From the NCBI GenBank assembly GCA_024636835.1, contig JAGXGH010000056.1, positions 21,971-85,970 of the forward strand: a stretch of DNA of 64,000 nucleotides, written 5' to 3'. The notes under the pieces are model-generated. The model saw only the letters and a program-made list of their open reading frames with translations. It had not been told where the DNA came from and searched no databases. A program made the translations under genes and the position numbers. Positions 43,101-52,800 of the stretch are shown here, one piece after another. Numbering within the stretch: the stretch's first letter is position 1; each line of letters begins with the position of its first letter. Source of the DNA: Verrucomicrobiales bacterium (lineage in GTDB: Bacteria; Verrucomicrobiota; Verrucomicrobiia; Verrucomicrobiales; SLCJ01).

Positions 43101-45525
43101 ATACGATTGTATTGACCGCTTCTGTAGTGCTATCTGTGGCGACTTTTGCATCTCCGCTGACCATAGGCTGTTCGTGGAGGGTGTAAGCACCCATGCAGCT
43201 TGTGGCCGTTGTTAATTTTGCCTCAAGGTCGCTCCAAATCAGTGATAGCTCTGGATAGAGATTAGCGTTAACCGTCTGCTCAAGATCGTCGAAATGAAGT
43301 TTTCCAGAGGATCCGTCCGAGTAACTTCGGGACTTGGACGCGAGAATTTCGGCAATTGCACCAAAAAGTTGATCGCGACGAGCTTTCCAAGCTTCGAGCC
43401 TAAGAGGCTGCCATGGACAGGTGATGGAGATGGCCGGGCGTTTAGTGTTCTCGTCAATCTGAACGGTTCCGATTCTGGAAATAATTTTAGTGAGAGCTTT
43501 GCGAGTTGTATTGTGTTCAAGATCACCGACAGCCTCCAAGAGGGCATTGTAGGCGAGAATCATTTCAGGCACGGCTTTCAGTTCTAGTGCATCCTTTTCG
43601 AATGTTCGAATAAGACTGGTGTAGCTGGCATCGAAATCAGAAAACTTTGAAGAGATGAGATGCCTTTTGGCTTCATCCAAATTATTTTTTCCTGCCTGAT
43701 CCTCTAAATAGGCATTAAACTCGAAATCAGCAGTGACGATGTTGTTCTGGGCGGGGACGAAGCTGCCCTCGTTCCGCGCTCCGAATGTCCCGTCGAACGT
43801 GTTGATGTCGGTCAACGAAATCGGAAGGGGTGTGCCCTTTTGCCCCACGGTATCGTAGGCACCGCGACAATAGGCTGTGGCGGACCTTAGCGCGACCCTG
43901 CGGTTGGCGATAAGAGCCTGAATATCACCCCGTTCTTTCTTCAGGACACTGTCATGAGGGAATTTCCAGATCAGCTGTTTAAAGGAATGTTCGATCTCGT
44001 TGCCATTGGAATCCTTCTCGCAGAGAATGATTTTGAACTCGAAACCCTGCCGTTTGTTTTTGCCCGAAGAACCGGTTTGCTTGTCCTTGGTAATGTCGGG
44101 GTTCTCGGCGAGAACGGATTCTGAGTAGGCTCTCATCAGCGAGTGTGCGTCTTCGCGGTTTGAAAAATGAATGAGGCCGTTCGAGTGCTTATCCACGTTC
44201 CCGAAGTGTCTCTCGAAGTAGAGACAAATGTCCTTGTCGACCCCCTTAAAATCGTTAACACGATATTGGCGGAGCGCCTCGATTTTTAGATATTTCAGGT
44301 TAGTTTTTCCGGCACCTTTCTGTGAAATTTGCAGGCAGCGAATGAGGCCACCGATAAAGTCCGAACATTCGATCTTCTTGCCATATACCCAGTTTTCCCA
44401 GTCATTGAACAATTTCTGTTTGAAGGTTTCGATGCTTGGATGATGCCTTTCAAAGAACTCGACGTGTTCCGGGGCAAGATTTCTGTCGTTACGCGAGACT
44501 TTTTTAAGATCGTTGAGCAGTTGGATTTCTTCGGCATCCAAGATCTTCCCATCATGCTCAAGGGCGGTGAATGTCTCTTGGACAAAGTCGCTGGATGAAG
44601 TTGCCTTCTCTTTGATGAAAAGTGTTCTGACTCTACTCCAATCGAAGGAGAAAAGCAGTTTTTCAGTTTTTTCGCTTCGCCCGTAGGCTTCGATGTATTC
44701 TTCGAATGATTCGATGACTTTATCGCCGAGTTTCTTCGGGTCGTCAGTTGCGTAGTCTTTCTGAGTCAGCAGAATTCTCCTTAGTAATTCGTCATCAAGA
44801 GGTTTCAGGTTGCTGTCCCTCTTATCAAGAAAGTATGCGTTTTTGCGGTGTTTTTTGAGTTCGCGACTCCATTGACTCGGTTGGGTCGTAACCTTCACCC
44901 CATCAAAGCAGTCTTTGTATAAGGGTAGTCCGATTGTTGGTAGATGAAGTCCGGCTTGCTGTTTCAATGTGCTGTCTCCTAGAGCAGCCGTCACTTCCTG
45001 GAGATACTCAGCAATTGAATGTAACGTGATGTCGCCCTCTTTAAGCACCGCTTTGACAAAGGCAGTGAACTCTTTCCTAGAAGCGTCCGATATTCTGAAT
45101 TTTTGCTTTCCTAGCAGAATATTCGACCAAATCTCACCAGCGATGTCATCGTTGTTGAGGTCGCTCGTTGAGATTATGTCTTTATTGCCCAAGGATTCCT
45201 TCACGTCCTCCTCGTTAGAACATGTGATTACAATCTTGCGTTCGCGCTGGATGGATCGCACGTTAACCGCCGAGCCTTTGGTGAGGAACTGAGGATCAAT
45301 ACCAGCATCGCGTACAGTGGATTCGGGCAATAGAATTTTTAGGCTTCCGAATGACGCTAAGTCTTTCTGGGCCGTATCGATAAAACCTTTTAACTCAAGC
45401 GGCTTGAAATAGCTTAGAGCCAGAAAAGCTCCATCATGATCTTCGTCTGCCAAGACCGGTGCGAACTTGGTTTTAGCGATATTGTAGGCGATCTCGCCAA
45501 TGAGAAATGGAGTAGGTTGAGGCAC
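40105..45525 (-). CDS. sspH: SspH/DptH-like restriction protein with FtsK-type ATPase domain
   Basis: 1,806 residues. The C-terminal 240 residues carry an FtsK/HerA-type ATPase: LVSGATGSGKSVLLQSMLL (Walker A, about 1,575), HVHLVDGKSGVDYFGL and PTIFYLQDEFAEWML (Walker B region). The long N-terminal part resembles DptH (DNA phosphorothioation-dependent restriction). In Ssp systems SspH works with SspF and SspG to restrict DNA lacking the modification. A Ser/Glu-rich linker at about residues 1,370-1,440 (SQSESSVEIVESKADTTAKP) separates the parts. It follows sspG by 20 bases and overlaps sspA. Gene assignment from DptH similarity and neighbour order. Confidence 0.87.
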   Translation of the reverse strand: MPQPTPFLIGEIAYNIAKTKFAPVLADEDHDGAFLALSYFKPLELKGFIDTAQKDLASFGSLKILLPESTVRDAGIDPQFLTKGSAVNVRSIQRERKIVITCSNEEDVKESLGNKDIISTSDLNNDDIAGEIWSNILLGKQKFRISDASRKEFTAFVKAVLKEGDITLHSIAEYLQEVTAALGDSTLKQQAGLHLPTIGLPLYKDCFDGVKVTTQPSQWSRELKKHRKNAYFLDKRDSNLKPLDDELLRRILLTQKDYATDDPKKLGDKVIESFEEYIEAYGRSEKTEKLLFSFDWSRVRTLFIKEKATSSSDFVQETFTALEHDGKILDAEEIQLLNDLKKVSRNDRNLAPEHVEFFERHHPSIETFKQKLFNDWENWVYGKKIECSDFIGGLIRCLQISQKGAGKTNLKYLKIEALRQYRVNDFKGVDKDICLYFERHFGNVDKHSNGLIHFSNREDAHSLMRAYSESVLAENPDITKDKQTGSSGKNKRQGFEFKIILCEKDSNGNEIEHSFKQLIWKFPHDSVLKKERGDIQALIANRRVALRSATAYCRGAYDTVGQKGTPLPISLTDINTFDGTFGARNEGSFVPAQNNIVTADFEFNAYLEDQAGKNNLDEAKRHLISSKFSDFDASYTSLIRTFEKDALELKAVPEMILAYNALLEAVGDLEHNTTRKALTKIISRIGTVQIDENTKRPAISITCPWQPLRLEAWKARRDQLFGAIAEILASKSRSYSDGSSGKLHFDDLEQTVNANLYPELSLIWSDLEAKLTTATSCMGAYTLHEQPMVSGDAKVATDSTTEAVNTIVCEAEEYLRLQPHEKDNLSIILYNCESRDLAGRIVEQFNSRNHKSSQKGELPMNCEIILTHQQGSKLQDVYKNLVAQADSEQFLGKSEGFLSKVRINISALTAVKKRPKKSRTPHADIVYCKDLFSAKAKVNWFVSEMDSQTSPPEHLYPHRWNRQIPFEEGNHNSSLLLCCPNQTEAAWLYIKTITTPISGVDQSIHWPHNKVMLPIKYLDIDEGAVREVIDDSHQLGVWVVSEDEMLDRRLLEEKQVKVIRYIQSVSHGRNLIVSSKANDTLLRVTLNQRLKAILPDSGEPEIADLTQLFIDHTNAISGALILKAARRTNNTSELLGMVLTKFLVTSEIGKESPVCWCSLDEFSKWLGKPSGDKLADLLVIAPTYKHDGSPHLDIIVTEAKYVNSAGLAESKKTSAKQLKDTLKQISRALSSKLPPLDQGLWLARISDMILSRLTNTGGQHSYSPSLWRGFVRRRECSFAVWGDSHVFVHDSDSSYETTGIEVSDTEDVIAQQEVFNAQDTNSLIAYFRDGNFEEARKLRLRNGHTGFGKAPIRFLEESNSDTPLDPACLPIPAPDTPLESPTSQSENAAVESQSESSVEIVESKADTTAKPSSSQNEADTSPMGILAARSKSFSSESLEGNQWLEDVVDALKSAMRDKGMSSKISEEHSPVITPNAAIVTFKGGPDLTIKKVEDAAPEFLTTYGIDILRVTPGVGIISVMVTRPQRKMLHTAQVFENILTSVKHDPDSEAIMVGVREEDGMPQMLDPFVDPHTLVSGATGSGKSVLLQSMLLYIGLTRSPDNTHVHLVDGKSGVDYFGLKELPHLQAGSGAIVTDKEESAKLLTELVTEMEARYKLFEQTGSKDIRAYRKKTGKNLPTIFYLQDEFAEWMLDKEYAESITQSVSSLGIKSRAAGIFMTFGLQRPDNTVMPMQLRSQLGNRLTLKVSDKGTAEIATGEKNSAAERLLGKGHMLAKLEGKLIPIQVPFTDPDLDLEPLVRSIAKQYEA

Positions 45526-45545
45526 GGAATTGATTGGAAAGGAGT

Positions 45546-47105
45546 TTAGATCGCGTCTTTGTAGGGATTCACCACGTACGTGCAGGCGTCGCTCATCCGC
45601 GTGGCCAGCCCTAACGCCATCAGGCGACGGGTGAATCGTTCCTTGTTTTTTTCATAGTGCGATGATTCGACGTATTGAGCCGGAAGAACTTTGCTCGCAT
45701 GGATGTCGGTGATGACTATGCTGTAGCGCGAGAAAAGCTTTTCAAGGAGCTTAACCTCTTCGGTGCGTCCTGGCACATTGGCTAGAACCAGAGCGCGAAT
45801 AAGAGAGTCGCTTGGAGCGTAGCGGAGGCGGTTGGTTCCTTGTTTGGTCGTGAGGCCTGCGATTCGTCCAAGACTTGCTAGGGCTGGAATGACATTACGG
45901 CGGCAGGAATCTTTCGCCAACCGTAACACCTCCTTTTTATACTCCTCTACGGTAGTCTTAGTAATTGGATTCTTTAGGGAAAGTTCGGAGGTCATGAATT
46001 CATTTAGAGACGCTACTTTTACAGCCTCGGTCTGTTGGCTATCCGCTAAAGTCTCACACAGTATAGTGTTGCTCGCGATCAGTTGATTGCAATAGTTCTC
46101 GACCGCACTTAATGCCTTGTCCTCGTTGTCCCGTTTGCAGACACCCGAATACTGTCTAACGACATCGGATTTCGTGTTGATTATCTCGCAAACGATTGTG
46201 GCGGGTGAAGTAGAACCGCACCAATGATTTGATGTTTCCAGCGCGTACAGGTAAAGGTTGAAAGCGATGATGTGTTTCATCACGTCGAACACATCGTTCT
46301 CAGGGAGGCCAAGCTTTGCGAGATTCAGAAGGTCTTCGGCCAATCGGTTGTAGGCCGGATGGGATTTATAAGGAAGGTATGTACCGCCGTTTGGTTCGTC
46401 GAACTGGCCAGGACCTCCTGGAAGCAAACCTAGGGTTATGTTGTCTTTTTGGGTTCCGGGCATGAGTTTATGCGAGAGAAGTTCCGACAGCTCATCCCTG
46501 ATAGACTGATCCGCTCTAGACAGCATGAGGTAGACCATCTCGCCAGACCTTGTGAATAAGGTTCTGTCTCGTCCGAACTTGTCGTCTGTAGGAACGTAAA
46601 GAGCAGATGGCCCCATTGGGAAGAGTAGCTGGTGAGACCATTTCTTGTTGTTACCAGGATTCATTACACTTCGTCTAACCAGATGGACTCGGTTCACGAA
46701 ATCGCGAAATTTTGGAAAACGTTGTTTCAGATAAGTATAGTCGCTGGGGTGGGTGCTCCTTGAGGAATCCTGAATATTCTTTATCCAAAGAGCCCATGCC
46801 TCATCGTTCGAGCCAATGTCCTTCTCGGCGATCTGTTCGAGCGTAGGATTGTGGAATAAAATGATCCGTAGTTCCTTGGCCTTTCTGGCGTTATACTGGA
46901 CGCTTTGATCGGGATATGTTTCGTCGAGAAATTTTTTCTGACGAAGCATCCCTTCTGCCATATTTAGAAACTCGGTTAGCAGGGCGTGCAGAGGTTGCTC
47001 TTTTAGGCGGTGGCCCCAAATGGCTTCGCAGACCCAGATGTCACTTTCCATCCCGTGTGTCCAAGGCTGGCGGTTTTCCTTTTTGGTGATGGAGTTTTCG
47101 GTCAT
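45546..47105 (-). CDS. sspG: SspG/DptG-like restriction component
   Basis: 519 residues, predominantly helical, between the sspF and sspH genes. I recognise it by position and size rather than a clear motif: no P-loop, nuclease or HTH signature is evident. Blocks such as LLFPMGPSALYVPTDDKFG and SHKLMPGTQKDNITLG look conserved-type. DptG/SspG is a required restriction partner whose biochemistry is not settled. Starts 11 bases after the sspF stop. Confidence in the function comes from synteny. Confidence 0.72.
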   Translation of the reverse strand: MTENSITKKENRQPWTHGMESDIWVCEAIWGHRLKEQPLHALLTEFLNMAEGMLRQKKFLDETYPDQSVQYNARKAKELRIILFHNPTLEQIAEKDIGSNDEAWALWIKNIQDSSRSTHPSDYTYLKQRFPKFRDFVNRVHLVRRSVMNPGNNKKWSHQLLFPMGPSALYVPTDDKFGRDRTLFTRSGEMVYLMLSRADQSIRDELSELLSHKLMPGTQKDNITLGLLPGGPGQFDEPNGGTYLPYKSHPAYNRLAEDLLNLAKLGLPENDVFDVMKHIIAFNLYLYALETSNHWCGSTSPATIVCEIINTKSDVVRQYSGVCKRDNEDKALSAVENYCNQLIASNTILCETLADSQQTEAVKVASLNEFMTSELSLKNPITKTTVEEYKKEVLRLAKDSCRRNVIPALASLGRIAGLTTKQGTNRLRYAPSDSLIRALVLANVPGRTEEVKLLEKLFSRYSIVITDIHASKVLPAQYVESSHYEKNKERFTRRLMALGLATRMSDACTYVVNPYKDAI

Positions 47106-47116
47106 ATAGAAGATTC

Positions 47117-48961
47117 CTATTTTAGGCTCACTGGTACTCCACGGACTCTCCCGGTGTCGTCAAGATCGAGAAGCAGCATAAAGTTGGCATTGGGCTTTAG
47201 ATCGAGGGTTCGGAGAGCCTTTTGTTTGACGGCTTGGAGATTGGAATAGATCTCGGAAGAGAAGCTTGTGGGCATTGCACCTTTTGCCACGCGCATGAGG
47301 AACTCGTAGAGCTGCATCGTAAGCTCGAAAGCAAATCTTTTCCCGTTGTATTGGATTACGAACTCGGGTCGATCATCAATTTTTCTGCGGGTTATTCCAA
47401 CCGCTTCCTGTCCAAGGTAAGCGTCGATTTTCTGGATGAGAAGATCGCTAATGGGCGCGGTTGAGATGTCGAGGCCGGTAGCTATGTAAATTTGGTGCTC
47501 GTCATCCCTAATAAGCAGCCCTGTCCAAACGCGGTTCAGTCCTGCGACCAATTCTATGATGTTTTCGACATCTACATTTTTTTCAGTCGCTATGGGTAGA
47601 AGAATCCGCTTTATGAAATGTCCGGCGTGGTGAAACACGCAGGTTACCCAAAGGTTAAATGTCTCAAATTGTACCTGTGAGGCATGCAGAAAGAGACGTT
47701 TTCTTTCCTCGCATAATAGCGTTCGAAACTCCTGAACCTCGAAATCGCTGGAAATTTCACCCTTCAGATAGTCGGCGAGTTTTCTGACGAGATCAGGATC
47801 GCGTTGCATGTGCGGATCAGCGGCCACGAGATCGCTATAGACCTCTTTGAAGTCGGGATGTTTGTCGCCAAAGATGATCAGTTCATCGATGTCGTTTGTG
47901 GTCTCCTCACCAACTCTTAGATTCGCAAGGAATTCGTAGAGAACACGCTTTTTTCTCTCTTCTTTTGTTAGGTTTAGGCCAAAAATGTTTTTGTGGAGAG
48001 CCGCCTTGTATCGGCTATCTTCTGCAAAGTTTCGTTCAGCTTCAACCCCCGGTTTGACTAGTTTTCCTGAGAATCCAGGGTGTCCCAACAACGCGTTGAC
48101 TAGTAGCAGGATGATGGACCGCATTGGAAGATGGTATCCGCATGCATCGGCCAGCTTCGCTAGATTCAGGAGCCGTTCGCGCACGGCTTCGGACTTTAGT
48201 AGATGATAATTGGCCACAACTGACGAGTATTGGCCAAATAGCGGCGTGTTATTTTCTTGATCAAGACAAGACCATTCTTCGCGGCTGAGTATTCCGTCGA
48301 GGGCTATCTCCATGAGGTGATCGCTGGGAACTGATGAGAGATTCACTAGCTCAAGATTCGGCAATTCATCTGACTTTCCTTGCGCGGCTGCGTGCATTAA
48401 CAACAACTCATCGAAGAACTTGCGTAGCTGACTCGAACAATTTTTGGGGAGGGATTTGGCGAGTTCATGGAGTTGCCCGTCATTTACTGCCATCAGAAAT
48501 GGCGTCCCTCCAGTTCCAGCCGCGTATTTTGCCGCATTCTCTAGGATTTGAACGTGCTCATCAATCAATGTGTCGTCCTCGTTCTTCTGGCGCCATCCAG
48601 TGACGTCGTAGATAATGGTCATTTCTTCGCCACCGTACTCCGGCAATGTCATGAAAGTCTCGATACATACCGAGGTGCTGGCTGGATCTGGCGCGTTGCC
48701 AGATAGGACTTTCGTCAGCTCAAAGCAAATTGTTGTCTTACCATCGCCTGCGGTTCCTGTAACTACGGCGACTTTTTTCGCTTCTGCCGTTTTGAACATG
48801 CTAGAAAATCGCTTATCAAGTGGATGGGGGAAAGCGAGGCGTGGAATCCCCAGTTTTTTGGAAAGGCCTTCGATATGTTCGGCCTCCTGCGAGTTTCCTT
48901 CTGGCACAGGACCGTAGGCACGTAGGAATTTAATCCACTTTTCTCCATTAGTGTTTGGCAT
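47117..48961 (-). CDS. sspF: SspF/DptF-like P-loop ATPase
   Basis: 614 residues from the ATG at 48961 (MPNTNGEKWIKFLRAYG); the frame extends further to 49000, but that part is absent from the family pattern. Walker A at residues about 63-72 (VVTGTAGDGKTTICFEL), an Arg-rich sensor region, and a helical C-terminal half. The start matches DptF, which has the same FLRAYGPVPEGNSQEAEHI opening. DptF/SspF is the ATPase member of the restriction half of phosphorothioation systems. It follows sspD by 17 bases. Confidence 0.86.
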   Translation of the reverse strand: MPNTNGEKWIKFLRAYGPVPEGNSQEAEHIEGLSKKLGIPRLAFPHPLDKRFSSMFKTAEAKKVAVVTGTAGDGKTTICFELTKVLSGNAPDPASTSVCIETFMTLPEYGGEEMTIIYDVTGWRQKNEDDTLIDEHVQILENAAKYAAGTGGTPFLMAVNDGQLHELAKSLPKNCSSQLRKFFDELLLMHAAAQGKSDELPNLELVNLSSVPSDHLMEIALDGILSREEWSCLDQENNTPLFGQYSSVVANYHLLKSEAVRERLLNLAKLADACGYHLPMRSIILLLVNALLGHPGFSGKLVKPGVEAERNFAEDSRYKAALHKNIFGLNLTKEERKKRVLYEFLANLRVGEETTNDIDELIIFGDKHPDFKEVYSDLVAADPHMQRDPDLVRKLADYLKGEISSDFEVQEFRTLLCEERKRLFLHASQVQFETFNLWVTCVFHHAGHFIKRILLPIATEKNVDVENIIELVAGLNRVWTGLLIRDDEHQIYIATGLDISTAPISDLLIQKIDAYLGQEAVGITRRKIDDRPEFVIQYNGKRFAFELTMQLYEFLMRVAKGAMPTSFSSEIYSNLQAVKQKALRTLDLKPNANFMLLLDLDDTGRVRGVPVSLK

Positions 48962-48978
48962 GATTTGAAGAAGTATTG

Positions 48979-49812
48979 TTAGAGATGACAAATAAGGCAC
49001 CCGGAGGATGGTGCTTCATTTGTCTCAAGTCCTGCCAGTGTTGTTACCAATGGAACGTTTTTGCGATTCTGTGTTTCACGAGCTTGCTGTATTTCCCACC
49101 TTTCTTCAATTTCCCTCATACGTTCGGGTCGCTCCAATTCGGCTAGTGGTTCGTTTTTTGACCAATAGAATACATTACCGTTGATGCGGTTGCCTTTCTC
49201 GTAGGCTTTGGCTTGTTCAAAAAGATCGGGATGATGCTGCTTGAGTCTAACCCATTCGATTTTCTGTTGATAGAAGCAAAAGAAACAGCCGCTGCGAGTG
49301 CGTCCCCATTCCGTGTAAGGGGGCATCCCAATTCCAGATTCAGCTAGGATTTTTTGAACACCGTCGTAGTCGATGCCATCTTCGCGGAAGGGGAAAACTG
49401 CTTCGATATTAGGCTTGGTACTGATGTAGCCAACCCTGGCTTCATCTGCCCGAATTCCAACATAGTTGATTACGGGATCTTCGCCCACATAGTCCTCGAA
49501 AGGTTTAAGTTTCATCATACGGGTACACCAGCGGCGATGATTTGATGGGAGCATCCCACCGTATTGTCTCAACAGAGTATCGAAGGTCGTATCGAAGGTT
49601 GTTCGAACAATTGGCTTGCCAATATAGTCCTCAAGCTTATCGAGATAAGCGTATGTGTCTGGTAGTTCCTTATCGGTGTCATGGAAGATGTATTCCATAT
49701 CAGAAACTCTATCCCGCATGTACACGGCAAGAGCCGCGCTGTCCTTACCGCCGGATAGGCTCAGGATATGTCTAACGGGTTTCTTTTCGAGATTGGTCTT
49801 GTCGTTGTTCAT
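48979..49812 (-). CDS. sspD: SspD/DndC-like PAPS-reductase-family ATP pyrophosphatase
   Basis: 277 residues from ATG 49812, chosen because it overlaps the sspC stop by ATGA. The PP-loop SLSGGKDSAALAVYM (SGGKDS at residues 20-25) marks the adenylating domain that activates the DNA backbone for sulfur insertion. Five cysteines occur in motifs RRWCTRMMK, GCFFCFYQQK and the C-terminal GCLICHL, consistent with an iron-sulfur cluster as in DndC/SspD. The C-terminal CxxC-like pair at the extreme end is notable. Part of the modification module with SspB and SspC. Confidence 0.9.
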   Translation of the reverse strand: MNNDKTNLEKKPVRHILSLSGGKDSAALAVYMRDRVSDMEYIFHDTDKELPDTYAYLDKLEDYIGKPIVRTTFDTTFDTLLRQYGGMLPSNHRRWCTRMMKLKPFEDYVGEDPVINYVGIRADEARVGYISTKPNIEAVFPFREDGIDYDGVQKILAESGIGMPPYTEWGRTRSGCFFCFYQQKIEWVRLKQHHPDLFEQAKAYEKGNRINGNVFYWSKNEPLAELERPERMREIEERWEIQQARETQNRKNVPLVTTLAGLETNEAPSSGCLICHL

Positions 49813-52800
49813 GATTTTTCTAGGTGGTTCCAGATTGCTTTGGCTGCGGCTCCAAGTGCGGGGCGTCCGTGTAGTTTGATAAGGGAGCTGAATTCCTTGG
49901 TCAGCTTTTGAACTTGGATTTCCTCTTCTTCGCTCCAATGCAGGACTTCTCCTTGTTCATGCCCATCGGGCTTAGTAAGCATTAGGCGAACGGCGCGTTT
50001 ACCTCCATCGTCTGCTAGTTTTTCACCGATTCCGCCTTGAGCGGCTTCGGCGCGTAGCATACGTTGCGAAAGTATGACGAGCCGTTGGTTGAATGTTTCT
50101 TCGTCGGCGTCAAACCATCTGGAAGCAGATTTTTTGCTTAGGTGGTTGCCCATAGACTCAAGCCATTGTCTGTCCTGTAGAGCCGAGTCTCCGATCCGAA
50201 GAGTGTAGGATTTTAGATCTGTTTCAACAAGTTTAGGAGCGATCACATTAGCACGAACCGATATTTCGTCGCGAAACTTCGGAAGTGCTAATTTTGTTCC
50301 GAATGCCTCGGTTATTGAAGCGGCCAATCGGGCAAGAAGTGCGTCGTAGCTGCTACTAAGTTCTGCGACTACTTTTGAAACTTTTGCAGCAAGCTCCTCC
50401 CTTTTTGTATCTTTTTCCCCCAGGGCATTAGGTAAGTCATTAAATATAAGTTGTGCTGGATCGCGAGCCCCGAGCAGGACGGTGCGGACGCTAATAGCAT
50501 CAACCGATAGTTTTTTTGTATTGCGACTGTATTCGGGCAAATCGGCGACGAACTGCATTAGCGGCCTTACGACATCCAGAACTTTCGGATCGTCCGAGCG
50601 ATCGATTTTGAATACTTTTGCAATTGCTTCAAAGATCTCCATTCGAGTGTCTTCAATTACACAGCGTTGGAGTTCGAATGCCTCTGGTTCTTTTGTTAGC
50701 CGTTGGATAATGTCTCCATTAAGCGAGGCTAGGAAGGTGCCATCTTCGAATAAGGCGGTCTCATTTCGCCTAGCGGCGATGTATAGTGAAAGGATCAGCG
50801 GAATCAATCCATCACGGGCACCGATAGGGGCGGCGCGCAGACGATCAAATATGAGTGGTATTGCAACGCGCTGTGCGTCATGGGATTTCAGAATCGACTC
50901 TATAACAGTAAACGAGGGTTTAAGTTGGCAAGGGTCGCTTGTTTTTGATTTTGGGATCGCGAACTTCCAGCCAGATTCAGTTTGGACGTGGATTTTCCCC
51001 GCTCTAAGGACAGAGAGATAGATAGCCATCTCCGGAGGGTTTTTAGAGTTATCCATTCCGAGAAACTCTTCTTCTGGGTTCGAGGAGATTGCATCGATGA
51101 GAACGGTTCTTGCCCGTGATGCCGCGGAACTGGTGATTCTACGGTTGATAAGTTCGTTTGTGATTTTGGGGCACAGGTCATAGACCAGATCAGAGATTCC
51201 CGAGAGAGTTGCACCCAAACCCGTTGTTTCGAGTTTGGTAGAGACCCCGTTACGGAACCAGTTGAAGGAATAGTTGTGGCTGAATCCGACCATATCATCC
51301 ACGTGGTCATCCAGATCCTCTTTGGCCGCACGGATTTGCGATCTAAGTTCGCGTCTGGCAAATTCGTCGGCAGCAAGCTCCTTAACGTTGGTTTGAACAT
51401 GTTCGAGCACCTGAAGATTTCGGCATTTTCCCAGTAATTCGCGGGGTGGTCTGGTTAGAAGTCCAATGAGGACATTCTCCCCAAACATTGGTTCCTGAAC
51501 TTTGACTTTTGCCAAAGTGTTTTTGTATTCCCGTTCGTTCTCGGGAAGGAGAACGATAACAAAACCATCGGCATTTCCATTCCGTGCTTTAGGCCCGACT
51601 TCGGCTAGTCTGTCGTAATCTTCGACGGGGATGAACTGTAGTTCGAAGTGCCGGAGGTTACCTGTCTCTATATAGTGGCGACGGGCAACGATCTGCCTAG
51701 ATTCAAGCTTGGAAGCCAATAGAAACATTGGTTTGGTAGGCTCTCCTAACATTTGCTGGGCTTCTTCACAAACATCGTCAAGGTGTACACTTGTATGTGG
51801 CCAAAGAGCTAAGCTGCGGACAGAGCCCCGCTCATAGAGTAGCTTATTTTCTTTGAGTTTGTCGATGCAGGCGTTCAAAGCTGCCTTGGCTGCTTTGTCT
51901 TGATCCAAGGCGGTGAGAATAAGTTCTCTTGTCGCAGGCATGTCTGGATCATCGATGAGATTCAATACGCCGATGGTTTTCAGAATGTTGGTCTCGATGG
52001 TAGAATCCCCCCTTCGCACTACCGATTCGATGATACGCCAATGAGCGGAGCGTCCATTAGTCAGCGTGTGGGCAATATTTTTCCGAGTAAAGTCGTAAAG
52101 ATCGTTTATTCGATAGAATCGAGCTTGTCGGAGTTCGAGGCCTGCTACGTCTTGAAGACCTCCTGGTTCAAAGCCGGAGAGGAAGCTGAACAGGGATCTC
52201 TCGTTTTGCCCAAGGCGATGAAAGATTTCAATGAGCGGCGGTAGGACCGTCGGGTGCAAGGGGAAAATTCTCGGTGCTGATTCTAACAGAATTTGTGGCG
52301 AGGCAGTGCCGAACATGCCTTCTTTGACGGCCCATTTCATTGCCGCTTTCGACTCATCAATTAGCTCCGGTCGGCTCTTCTGAAGTTGTTTTAGGTAAAG
52401 GCCGATAGCTTCGGCGCAAAGCTGAACGGTTTGCTCGAAAGGATGTTGAAAAGGCAATTCATCAAATCTTCCGGCAACCTTATCCCATTCCCTCCGAGAA
52501 TTTGCGTCGAGATCGGTGGTATAGGAACCTACGCCCATGTGGAGGATGGCAATCACTATGAAGGGCTTATGGCCGCTTCGCGTAGCGATTTCCGCGAGTC
52601 GCTGGAGAACGTATACATCGGAACTCGCTGGTGACATCATTGCGTGTTCTAGATTCTTCCCCATTTCATCGAGAATCAGGAGAATCCCTGATTTGCTGCC
52701 TTTGTGAGCAACCTCGATCATCTCAATCAGTTGAGCGCTGTTTAGAGGAATTGGGTGTTTTTTCATTGCCGGGACTTGCCGGACTAATGCTTTACCTATG

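Noticed and set aside
38969..49000. Classical Dnd system with DptFGH
   Set aside because: DndB, DndD and DndE are missing; DUF4007 and the large ATPase take their places, as in SspBCD.
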